DNA of 50,561 bases from an uncultured Ruminococcus sp. (lineage in GTDB: Bacteria; Bacillota; Clostridia; Oscillospirales; Ruminococcaceae). The stretch spans positions 1-50,561 of the forward strand of contig CANQJV010000010.1 in assembly GCA_947624295.1 (NCBI GenBank), written 5' to 3'. Below, piece after piece: positions 43,426 to 50,561 of the stretch (its first letter is position 1; every line of letters starts with the position of its first letter). Made by a program: the position numbers and the translations under genes. The notes under the pieces were generated by a model. That model saw nothing but the letters and a program-made list of their open reading frames with translations. It did no database searches and was not told the DNA's origin.

Positions 43426-46272
43426 ATGAATTTACACGGATTCAGTATAATAAATAAACGAAAATCAGGCGATGCTGAATTTATTATGATGTGCCACGAA
43501 AAAACAGGCGCAAGACTTGCGTGGCTGAATAACAAGGAAGAAAACAAATTGTTTTCGATTTCGTTCAAAACAGTGCCTGAAGATGATACAGGCGTATTCC
43601 ATATACTCGAACACTCTGTTTTAGGCGGTTCCGAACACTACCCCGTAAAAGAACCTTTCCTCTATATGCTGAAAAGTTCAATGAATACGTTCCTTAACGC
43701 AATGACTTTCCCCGATAAAACGATGTTTCCTGTTTCAAGCAGAAATAATACCGATTTTATGAATCTTACTAAAGTATATCTCGATGCCGTTTTCAAGCCC
43801 GAAATATACACTAATCCGAACATTTTCTATCAGGAAGGTCATCATATTGAGTATCACGCTGACGGCGATATACCGTCTTATAAAGGCGTTGTATTCAATG
43901 AAATGAAAGGCGTTGTATCTTCCGTACACGAACGCACGGAATCTGAAATTATGACGATGCTTTTCCCTGAAAATTGCTATCGTTTTGAGTACGGCGGACT
44001 TCCTACAGCTATCCCCGACCTTACAAATCAGCAGTTCATTGATACGCATAAACGTTTCTATCACCCGTCAAATGCCTATATATGGCTTGACGGTGATGTT
44101 GATATAGAATCAGTCCTTGAATTGATTGACAGTTACCTTGCGGAATACGATAAAAATGATTGGTTACCTGAAATTCCTTTGCAAAAGCCTGTAAATTCGG
44201 AAAAAACTGAATACTATGAGATTTCGCCGGAGGAATCCGAAGAAAATCAGACTCATCTTGCTATCGGGAAAATCCTCGCATCATGGCAGGAACGTGAAAA
44301 AGTTTTCGCTTACTCCGTACTTTGTGAGGCTCTTACAGCTTCAAATGATTCTCCGTTCAAACGTGCTGTTCTCGATACAGGAATGTGCCTTGACGTTGAA
44401 TTATCGCTGTCTGATAATATTTTACAGCCGTTCGGAATACTCCGCATAAATAATATTGATAAGGATAATAAAGACAAAATCCTGACTTCTGTTAAAAATA
44501 TTGTCAGTGATATTGTTGCAAACGGTATCGGTCACGAAATTCTATCAGCCTCTATAAATAGGGAAGAATTTAATTTCCTTGAGGGCGATGAACCTCAAGG
44601 TCTTACACGCTGTATCAATGCTATGTCATCATGGCTGTACGGCGGTGACCCTATGCTTTATATCGACTGTCAGGACGTTTTCGAAAATCTCAGAGAAAAA
44701 ATTGATACAGGCTATTTTGAAAATCTTTTATCAGAATGGTTGCTTGACGAAAACGGCAGAGCTGTACTTTGTATGATACCGTCACATACTTACGGTGACG
44801 AACAGAAAAAAGCAGAACAGCAACGCCTTGATAATGAAATCGCAAATATGAGCGACAAAGAAAAATCTGAACTTATTGAGTTGAACAGACAACTTGACGA
44901 GTGGCAGAAAAATCCTGATTCCGCTGAAAATATCGCTAAAATCCCCGTGCTTTCACTGTCGGAAGTAAGCGAAAATCCTATTGACTACAAAACAGTTGAA
45001 TCATTTACGGACAGTGTTAAAATTTTTAATCACCCTGCTAAAAACAAGGGTATTATTTCTATGAATTTATGGTTTGATGTTTCGGATTTCAGCCGTGCGG
45101 AACTCGAAACACTCTCACTCATTGACAGGCTTATTTCTGAACTCCCTACGAAAAAATATTCAGGTATCGAACTTACTCAGCGGATTATTGACGTAATCGG
45201 TCACATAAATACCGATATATCCGCTTTCAGCAAGTCCGAATCACCCGAAAAATGCAAGGTCTATTTCAGCGTGAAATCACGTTTCCTTGCAAGGAATTTC
45301 ATTCAGGCGCAGGAACTCATCGCTGAAATACTTACGGCGACAATCTACGATAATGCGGAAATTATAAGCGAAATTATCAAGCAGGATAAGGAGGAACTCC
45401 GACAGGATATTATTGCGGACGGTCATCGTTTTGCTATGAGGCGTGCAAGAAGTACAATGTCAGCGGAATCGGCTGTTGCTGAACTCGTAAACGGCTTTGA
45501 ATCGTATAAATTCATACGTGAAATTGACGACAGCAAAATCAGCGGAATTATCTCCGATATTACAAGCATTGCAGAACGTGTGTTCTGTAAAGCAAGACTT
45601 ACGGCAAGCATAACTTCTGTTGAGGAAATTTCGCCTGAATCCCTTATAAATGCGCTTCCTGATGGCGAAAAAGTACAGTTGTCTGAACTCGAATTGTCTG
45701 CACTTGATATGGAATCCGCTAACGCTCAGGCTATCGTGATACCGTCAGGCGTATCGTATTCCGGAGCTGTTCTCGCTGAAAAAACTCGTGACAAAGCTCT
45801 GTGGGACGTTCTTTCAACGCTCCTGACCTATGAGTACCTCTGGAACGAAGTCCGTGTAAAAGGCGGTGCTTACGGTACAGGTTCGGGAACAAATTTTCTC
45901 GGCGAAACTGCATTTTACTCATTCCGTGACCCGTCACCTTGCCGTTCAATCAACATATATGCTGAATCAGCCGATTTCATAAAAGATTATTGCGCTGAAA
46001 ATCCTGATATTACGCAGTATATAATAAGTACTATTGCCCGTGGTGAACCTCTTATTTCAGACAGCGAATATGGTACTACTGCCGATATATTCCGTTTCAG
46101 AGGGACGGATTTCGAAGAACGTAAGAATATCCGCAAACGTATTCTGTCAATGAATTGCAATGACTTGCTTTCAGCAGTGCCTTACCTCGAAAATCAAGGC
46201 AGTTATTGCATAATCGGCTCTAAAAAAGCTGTTTCGGAATCGGGCAGGGATATTAAAATCCACGAGTTATAA
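43426..46272 (+). CDS. M16C-family zinc metallopeptidase (presequence-protease-like)
   Basis: This 948-residue protein has the inverted zinc motif HILEH (about 59-63), with the following SVLGGSEHYPVKEPF and SSMNTFLNAMTFPDKTMFPV typical of the M16C subfamily. The second half is the inactive homologous half that closes the clamshell; its GGAYGTGSGTNFLGE block, with the Arg/Tyr-type residues of the family, helps bind the peptide. Substrates are small unfolded peptides cut in a closed chamber. It has no signal peptide, so it is probably cytoplasmic. It is not obviously tied to the surface operon except by closeness. ATG follows GAGGTG. Confidence 0.93.
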   Translation: MNLHGFSIINKRKSGDAEFIMMCHEKTGARLAWLNNKEENKLFSISFKTVPEDDTGVFHILEHSVLGGSEHYPVKEPFLYMLKSSMNTFLNAMTFPDKTMFPVSSRNNTDFMNLTKVYLDAVFKPEIYTNPNIFYQEGHHIEYHADGDIPSYKGVVFNEMKGVVSSVHERTESEIMTMLFPENCYRFEYGGLPTAIPDLTNQQFIDTHKRFYHPSNAYIWLDGDVDIESVLELIDSYLAEYDKNDWLPEIPLQKPVNSEKTEYYEISPEESEENQTHLAIGKILASWQEREKVFAYSVLCEALTASNDSPFKRAVLDTGMCLDVELSLSDNILQPFGILRINNIDKDNKDKILTSVKNIVSDIVANGIGHEILSASINREEFNFLEGDEPQGLTRCINAMSSWLYGGDPMLYIDCQDVFENLREKIDTGYFENLLSEWLLDENGRAVLCMIPSHTYGDEQKKAEQQRLDNEIANMSDKEKSELIELNRQLDEWQKNPDSAENIAKIPVLSLSEVSENPIDYKTVESFTDSVKIFNHPAKNKGIISMNLWFDVSDFSRAELETLSLIDRLISELPTKKYSGIELTQRIIDVIGHINTDISAFSKSESPEKCKVYFSVKSRFLARNFIQAQELIAEILTATIYDNAEIISEIIKQDKEELRQDIIADGHRFAMRRARSTMSAESAVAELVNGFESYKFIREIDDSKISGIISDITSIAERVFCKARLTASITSVEEISPESLINALPDGEKVQLSELELSALDMESANAQAIVIPSGVSYSGAVLAEKTRDKALWDVLSTLLTYEYLWNEVRVKGGAYGTGSGTNFLGETAFYSFRDPSPCRSINIYAESADFIKDYCAENPDITQYIISTIARGEPLISDSEYGTTADIFRFRGTDFEERKNIRKRILSMNCNDLLSAVPYLENQGSYCIIGSKKAVSESGRDIKIHEL

Positions 46273-46284
46273 TTTTTACGCCCT

Positions 46285-47382
46285 ATGAAAAAAAGATTTA
46301 CTATTCCGCTGATAATTATTGCACTGTCAGCCGTTCTGACCGTTACAGGACGGCTTTCAAAAGGATTTGCGGACTTCTATGCTGATAATATTTTCCCTCT
46401 GATTTCGACTCCCTACGCATTTATCAGCGGACTTCTGCCCATATCTCTCGGCGAAATTATGATTATAACGGCGATTATTGCTGTAGCTTTAGGCATTCCT
46501 GCTACGATTGTATGCATAATTATCAAGAAAACACGCAAAAAAGCTGTTGAAATATCATTGACAACAGCTTTATGGATGCTTACTTTTGTAGTTGCTACGG
46601 AATCCCTGAATTGCTTTACTCTTTACGGCTGTACACGCTTTTCGGAACGTTTTTTCACTCCGCAGGAACACGATAACGATGAATTGAAACAAGTCTATTC
46701 ACTGCTGATTGACGAGTGCAATGAACTTGCATTGCAGGTGCAGAGAGATGAACATAACCGTTTTGTGCTGACGATTGATGCGGTTGACGAGTGCAGGGAA
46801 TCAATGAAAAAGGCTTCTGAACAATATCCGCAATTAAAAGGGTACTATCCGAAACCTAAGCCTGTTATGTTTTCGTTTTTTATGAGCCAGACGGGAACTG
46901 CCGGAATGTATATGCCGTTTTCTATGGAGGCTACGTATAATAATGATATGGTTGCCGAAAATATGCCTGAAGTCATTTGCCACGAGTACGCACATCTCAA
47001 GGGCTTTATGCAGGAAGATGAGGCGAATTTCATTTCGTTCATAGCAACTACCGGAAGTGCAAATGCAGAAGTCCGTTACAGCGGTTATCTTGAGGCACTT
47101 GAATATGTACACAATCAGATTTACGAAAATGAAATCGTATCAGGCTATGAACTTACGGACAAGATTTCGCAGGAAGTACGGAACGACTGGTTCAGATTTC
47201 TGCCCGAAAATTATTGGGAGGAAAATGAAGAAAAGGAAATTATCCCTACTGAAACAATTGACGCAGTCTATAATACAGCTTCTGATACGAGTATGAAACT
47301 CAACGGCGTTGAGGACGGTAACGCAAGCTATTCGAGAATGGTCAACTTACTGCTTGACTATTATTTTCCGCCTGAACAGTAG
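46285..47382 (+). CDS. DUF3810-type membrane protein with HExxH zinc motif
   Basis: This 365-residue protein has three N-terminal helices (LIIIALSAVLTVTG, IMIITAIIAVALGIPATIVC, ALWMLTFVVATESL) and a large soluble domain. The soluble part carries EVICHEYAHLKGFMQEDEAN (HExxH at about 233-237, with Glu further on), the arrangement of a zinc peptidase. No substrate is known for the family. It begins 12 bp after the M16C gene, so both may be co-transcribed. Its last 41 bp overlap the end of the convergent lipoprotein gene. Confidence 0.82.
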   Translation: MKKRFTIPLIIIALSAVLTVTGRLSKGFADFYADNIFPLISTPYAFISGLLPISLGEIMIITAIIAVALGIPATIVCIIIKKTRKKAVEISLTTALWMLTFVVATESLNCFTLYGCTRFSERFFTPQEHDNDELKQVYSLLIDECNELALQVQRDEHNRFVLTIDAVDECRESMKKASEQYPQLKGYYPKPKPVMFSFFMSQTGTAGMYMPFSMEATYNNDMVAENMPEVICHEYAHLKGFMQEDEANFISFIATTGSANAEVRYSGYLEALEYVHNQIYENEIVSGYELTDKISQEVRNDWFRFLPENYWEENEEKEIIPTETIDAVYNTASDTSMKLNGVEDGNASYSRMVNLLLDYYFPPEQ

Positions 47383-47956
47383 TTTCAGTCGGTACAGCAG
47401 TTTCTGTTGTTGAATTTGTTGACGGGATTTCTCCGCCTGATATTGCCGTTACTTCCTTGAAACTGATTTCAAGCAAGTTGTTAGGCATATCAAATGACGA
47501 TATATTGCCGTTCCCGTCAACAGTGAGAATATAATCACCGCCGTCTGAATTACCTTGTATTTCAAGCATACCCTCGTTATCAGAGCCTTTTAACTCCTCT
47601 GAACGTGCATTTGTATCAACAGCATCAATCAGATTAACAAGCATTGCCTTGACAGGGAGAGCAGATTTAGGGACGGAAAAACTCAATCCCTTGTAACTTG
47701 CGCTGACATTCCCCTGACTGAAAGCAAGATTGACACCGCTTAGAGTGTTAGGCGAATCAAATTCAACTTCCCATTCGCTGTCGCCGTAACGCTTTATAGT
47801 ACCCTCCGCATTGAGTTTATCAAGAGTGAGTGCTATTTTTGAACTGAACGGCGAATCAAGATTATTCTGCCTTGTCTGGACTGACTGCATAGGTGTTGAA
47901 CACGAGGCAAGACAAAATGTTAATAAAATAAAAACGGACGAAAAAAGTTTTTTCAT
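47342..47956 (-). CDS. Secreted lipoprotein of unknown function
   Basis: This 204-residue protein has a lipobox (SSVFILLTFCLASCS, lipidated Cys at about 19). The soluble part is beta-rich (IKRYGDSEWEVEFDSPNT, LSGVNLAFSQGNVSASYKG), somewhat like LolA/LppX-type lipid-binding lipoproteins, then a Thr/Ser-rich C-terminal tail. No family is certain. It ends inside the convergent DUF3810 gene (41-bp overlap). ATG follows AAGGAGA. It is 54 bp downstream of the Nnr gene on the same strand, so it may share its transcript. A long-range inverted repeat brackets its ribosome site. Confidence 0.72.
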   Translation of the reverse strand: MKKLFSSVFILLTFCLASCSTPMQSVQTRQNNLDSPFSSKIALTLDKLNAEGTIKRYGDSEWEVEFDSPNTLSGVNLAFSQGNVSASYKGLSFSVPKSALPVKAMLVNLIDAVDTNARSEELKGSDNEGMLEIQGNSDGGDYILTVDGNGNISSFDMPNNLLEISFKEVTAISGGEIPSTNSTTETAVPTETTVQAENNSQAVS

Positions 47957-48010
47957 AATAAAAATCTCCTTAGATAATTTATGATTGACTTTGAACGTCC
48001 GTTTATTTTT

Positions 48011-49684
48011 TTAACTTAATTTTTCTTTGAGAGTTCTGAAAGCATCAGCAAGACAGTTAATCACATCTCGAGGTAACATCGCCTCCTGACCGAATTTCTC
48101 ACAAGCCTCATCGCCTGCAAGACCGTGCATATAAACTCCGGCACAAGCAGCATCATATAGCGGAATATTCTGAGCAACAGTCGCTCCTATTATTCCCGAA
48201 AGAATATCACCACTACCACCTTTACTCATACCTGCATTGCCCGTGTGATTTGCGGAAGTCCTATGGCGGTCAGCAATAATTGTGCCTGCACCTTTGAGGA
48301 CAACTGTAATATCATACTGTTCAGCGTATTTTTCGGCAACCATAATCCTGTTATCGTTTATCATTTGCGCATCACATTTCAGCAGACGTGCCATTTCACC
48401 GGGGTGAGGAGTGATTATAACGCCGGATTTCTTGTTCACTAATATTTCTATGTCCTGCGCAATGCAATTTATACCGTCCGCATCAATAATTACAGGAACT
48501 TCGGCATTTTGCACAATAAAGCGGACAATTTCCATAGTATCTTCAGTAACTCCCATACCTGAACCAATGACAACAGAACTTGCTTTTTCGAGAGCGTTCG
48601 CAAGTATATTTTCGTTGAACTTCATAAAGCCGTTTTCATCGCTTTCAAGCTCAACGAAAGTAGCTTCAGGGGCGAGTACTGAAACTGTATCGATACATTT
48701 TGCAACTGTCGCTAATTTTACAGTACCTGCACCGCTCCGCAATGCACCCAACACCGCAAAAGCTGCTGCACCACGCATTGACGAACTGCCTGAAATCACC
48801 AGCACACACCCGAAAGTACCTTTATGTGCATCACGTTCTCTTTTCGGAGGGAATCCCGCAAGACTATCTCTTTCAAGCCTGTAATATTCACGCTTGCTTT
48901 CAATTAAATCGTATGCCTGAAGCGGTATTCCTATGTCTGCAATCGTTATATTTCCGCAGAATTTTTTCAGCGGATATTGTGTCATTCCGAATTTCAGGCA
49001 GCCTAAACAAATTGTTTCGTCAGCCTTGAAAATACCTGTTGGAACCGTGCCTTTTGAGGCGTCCCCACCGCTTGGAATGTCAACCGCAATTTTATACGCA
49101 CCTGTTCCAAACGAGAAAATTGTCATAAGTTCCTTGTCAAGTTCTCCCTTGAATCCCGTTCCGAAAACGCCGTCAACAAGAATATCAGCCGAAATTACAG
49201 CGTTTCTTATTTCTGAAATTCTTTCTTTTTCGCTTATCAGGATTTTTTCGAGAGAAGGGTCTGAAATAGCCTCTTTGTCCTGAATTGTCATGTAGTCAAA
49301 TCCTGATGCCCTTACAGCTGTACTTACATTTTCGCTTCTGTACCCTGTAATTATTTTAACTTTATCGGGCAACGCTGAAAAACATTCTTTTGCAAGGTCA
49401 GTTGACGGCGCATTGACGAGGTTAACGACAGTCACATTATATCCCCTGTAAACAAGAATATATGCGCTTGCGAAACAATCACCGCCATTATTCCCACGTC
49501 CTGCGAGGAAAACAACGTTTGTATCTTCAGGTTTTCTTTTTTCGTTGCCTGTGAGTTCAATTATACGTTCAGCAATTTTTTTACCGGCATTCTGCATAAG
49601 CATTTTTTTGGTAACGCCGAGTTTTTCGGACATATCCTCAATTGCAGACATTTGTTTTACAGTTACAACTCTCAATATACTCAC
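48011..49684 (-). CDS. nnr: Bifunctional NAD(P)HX epimerase / ADP-dependent dehydratase
   Basis: This protein of about 557 residues repairs hydrated NADH and NADPH. The N-terminal YjeF_N epimerase domain has VVFLAGRGNNGGDCFASA and the catalytic Asp region VDGVFGTGFKGEL. The C-terminal YjeF_C dehydratase domain (carbohydrate-kinase fold) has VISGSSSMRGAAAFAV, VIITPHPGEMARLL, VVLKGAGTI, and the active site NAGMSKGGSGDILSGIIGA. The GTG at 49684 overlaps the previous stop (GTGA). A TTG at 49675 has better spacing from AAAGGAG, so the start is uncertain by three codons. Confidence 0.94.
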   Translation of the reverse strand: MSILRVVTVKQMSAIEDMSEKLGVTKKMLMQNAGKKIAERIIELTGNEKRKPEDTNVVFLAGRGNNGGDCFASAYILVYRGYNVTVVNLVNAPSTDLAKECFSALPDKVKIITGYRSENVSTAVRASGFDYMTIQDKEAISDPSLEKILISEKERISEIRNAVISADILVDGVFGTGFKGELDKELMTIFSFGTGAYKIAVDIPSGGDASKGTVPTGIFKADETICLGCLKFGMTQYPLKKFCGNITIADIGIPLQAYDLIESKREYYRLERDSLAGFPPKRERDAHKGTFGCVLVISGSSSMRGAAAFAVLGALRSGAGTVKLATVAKCIDTVSVLAPEATFVELESDENGFMKFNENILANALEKASSVVIGSGMGVTEDTMEIVRFIVQNAEVPVIIDADGINCIAQDIEILVNKKSGVIITPHPGEMARLLKCDAQMINDNRIMVAEKYAEQYDITVVLKGAGTIIADRHRTSANHTGNAGMSKGGSGDILSGIIGATVAQNIPLYDAACAGVYMHGLAGDEACEKFGQEAMLPRDVINCLADAFRTLKEKLS

Positions 49685-50217
49685 TCCTTTTTCAAGTTAA
49701 TTCTTAACTGCCGTGGCAGAAAGTTATTTATATTATCCAGCATTCTCTCGTCGGGACAGAATACAAGCCTTGTCTTGCCGTATTCCTCATGCTGAAAATC
49801 CGCATAATATTCGTGAGATTCGATATTATCAGTCGCATATACAATGGTCATATCATCAGTTTCTTCAGGGACGTTTAAGTCATATTTCCCGAAAGCCGTG
49901 AATTTGCTTATCTGCGTTGAAATCATTTCTTTTCGTTTAGATTTCGCAATAATTTTGTCAATATCAAGGTCGCCGTTGGTGAACGTATACTCATATTCGA
50001 CTTTGTTGTTACGCTGATTGATATACGTCATTGAAATAGAAAAAACAGCAAGAATAATCCCGAGAAAAGCAAAAAATCCGCCGCTCCCGATAGTGAGGAT
50101 TGATGTGACAATGAAAAAAACTGAAAGTATTATGCCGATAATAAGGGAAATCATATTCCTTGTTTTATCAGCTTTTGTTGAATGTTTTTCTATGAGTTGT
50201 TCTGCAAAATTATCCAT
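49681..50217 (-). CDS. Small membrane protein, DUF6106-like
   Basis: This 178-residue protein has two adjacent helices (MISLIIGIILSVFFIVTSIL and GFFAFLGIILAVFSISMTYI) and a cytoplasmic C-terminal domain (YEYTFTNGDLDIDKIIAKSK, then ADFQHEEYGKTRLVFCPD). It resembles a widespread clostridial family without assigned function. It is the first gene of a unit with nnr (stop/start overlap GTGA). Its ATG at 50217 follows TGGGAGT, behind the promoter at 50259-50287. Confidence 0.75.
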   Translation of the reverse strand: MDNFAEQLIEKHSTKADKTRNMISLIIGIILSVFFIVTSILTIGSGGFFAFLGIILAVFSISMTYINQRNNKVEYEYTFTNGDLDIDKIIAKSKRKEMISTQISKFTAFGKYDLNVPEETDDMTIVYATDNIESHEYYADFQHEEYGKTRLVFCPDERMLDNINNFLPRQLRINLKKE

Positions 50218-50258
50218 ATTATTACTCCCAATCTGAAAAATATATTTCTTTTAATAAT

Positions 50259-50287
50259 ATAATAACACATTTTTCAGAAAAAGTCAA
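50259..50287 (-). promoter_or_regulatory. Promoter of the membrane-protein/nnr unit
   Basis: On the minus strand TTGACT (50287-50282), 17-bp spacer and TATTAT (50264-50259). The start near 50252 gives a leader of about 35 nt. Confidence 0.75.
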
Positions 50288-50502
50288 TAATTTTATTGAA
50301 ATGTGATAGGGCTTGTTTGAACACGGAAATCAATTTTCAAAAAACATCTGTTTTGTAACAGTGTTTTTATAGCATTTTGACGAGTAATTTCATTCAAAAT
50401 CATCTGAAAATGATTCTAATTCTAACATAAACCATATAAAATTAAAATAGTTAAATAATTTTATTAGCAAAATTGATTTCCGTTTTGTTTGAAAAATAAG
50501 AA

Positions 50503-50531
50503 TTGCATAAAAATGTCATATATGGTATAAT
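50503..50531 (+). promoter_or_regulatory. Promoter of the putative transposase
   Basis: TTGCAT (50503-50508), 17-bp spacer and TATAAT (50526-50531), only 6 bp before the ATG. The transcript would be leaderless or nearly so. Confidence 0.6.
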
Positions 50532-50537
50532 AAAAAT

Positions 50538-50561
50538 ATGATTAGACGATATGAAATTAAT
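50538..50561 (+). CDS. Transposase start (partial, IS5-like)
   Basis: Only eight codons are present (MIRRYEIN). They match the usual opening of IS5-type transposases (M-x-RRYE-). With so little sequence this is a guess supported by the promoter and inverted repeat upstream. Confidence 0.45.

Larger units (their letters stand above)
50308..50561 (+). mobile_element. Probable left end of an IS5-type insertion sequence (cut by window end)
   Basis: GGGCTTGTTTGAACAC near 50308 looks like an IS left end. Between it and the transposase start lie a perfect 15-bp inverted repeat (50323-50337 with 50469-50483) and a repeated TTGTTTGAA (50313-50321 and 50485-50493). The hairpin could block readthrough into the transposase from outside. 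The element runs beyond the window, so its family and right end cannot be confirmed here. Confidence 0.45.

Overview
The window looks like the chromosome of a low-GC gut Firmicute, most likely Ruminococcus or a close relative in Clostridia/Oscillospirales. The evidence is AT-rich DNA with strong AGGAGG-type ribosome sites, an LPQTG surface protein with a sortase, a type I dockerin protein, cell-wall-binding repeats carrying a transglutaminase domain, and mobile-element families common in gut Clostridia. No rRNA, tRNA or CRISPR array was seen.

Layout. 1-2000 is a graveyard of mobile DNA: a collapsed serine recombinase, an IS66 transposase tail cut at the edge of a small inverted-repeat-bounded segment, two IS66-type ends and an ankyrin-like orphan. 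2015-18162 (minus strand) is one long capsule/exopolysaccharide operon read from a consensus promoter at 18254-18282. It holds an aminotransferase, the initiating sugar-phosphate transferase, a GNAT, a PLP enzyme, four ATP-grasp proteins, an opine-dehydrogenase-like enzyme, a hexapeptide acyltransferase, a CapA-like protein, one GT2 glycosyltransferase, Wzy, Wzx and UDP-glucose dehydrogenase. A TnpB tail with its guide-RNA-like right end lies inside it. 18567-26018 (plus) is a cell-envelope module: LPXTG protein, sortase, OmpR-type regulator, histidine kinase, and an ABC ATPase with a large FtsX-type permease. 26250-28808 holds a soluble UDP-sugar 4,6-dehydratase and GalE, which probably feed sugars to the capsule operon. 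A MATE transporter with an attenuator-like leader follows on the minus strand.

30531-36623 is uvrB, a NADAR-domain gene, uvrA and an AraC regulator. 37080-43409 is a second surface module: repeat/transglutaminase protein, Thr/Pro-rich lipoprotein, MBOAT acyltransferase, DHHW/AlgX-like protein and dockerin protein. 43426-50217 holds an M16C peptidase, a DUF3810-type zinc-motif membrane protein, a lipoprotein, the NAD(P)HX repair enzyme and a small membrane protein. The window ends in the first codons of what looks like an IS5-type transposase.

The most unusual system is the capsule operon. It encodes only one recognisable committed glycosyltransferase beyond the initiating enzyme, but four ATP-grasp ligase-like proteins (three of them paralogues of the sugar-transfer-associated family), an opine-dehydrogenase homologue and an ACC-deaminase/D-cysteine-desulfhydrase-like PLP enzyme. 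With UDP-glucuronate supplied by the dehydrogenase, this points to a small glycan repeat carrying amide-linked amino acids or opine-like acids. That product is an inference; the gene content is directly visible.
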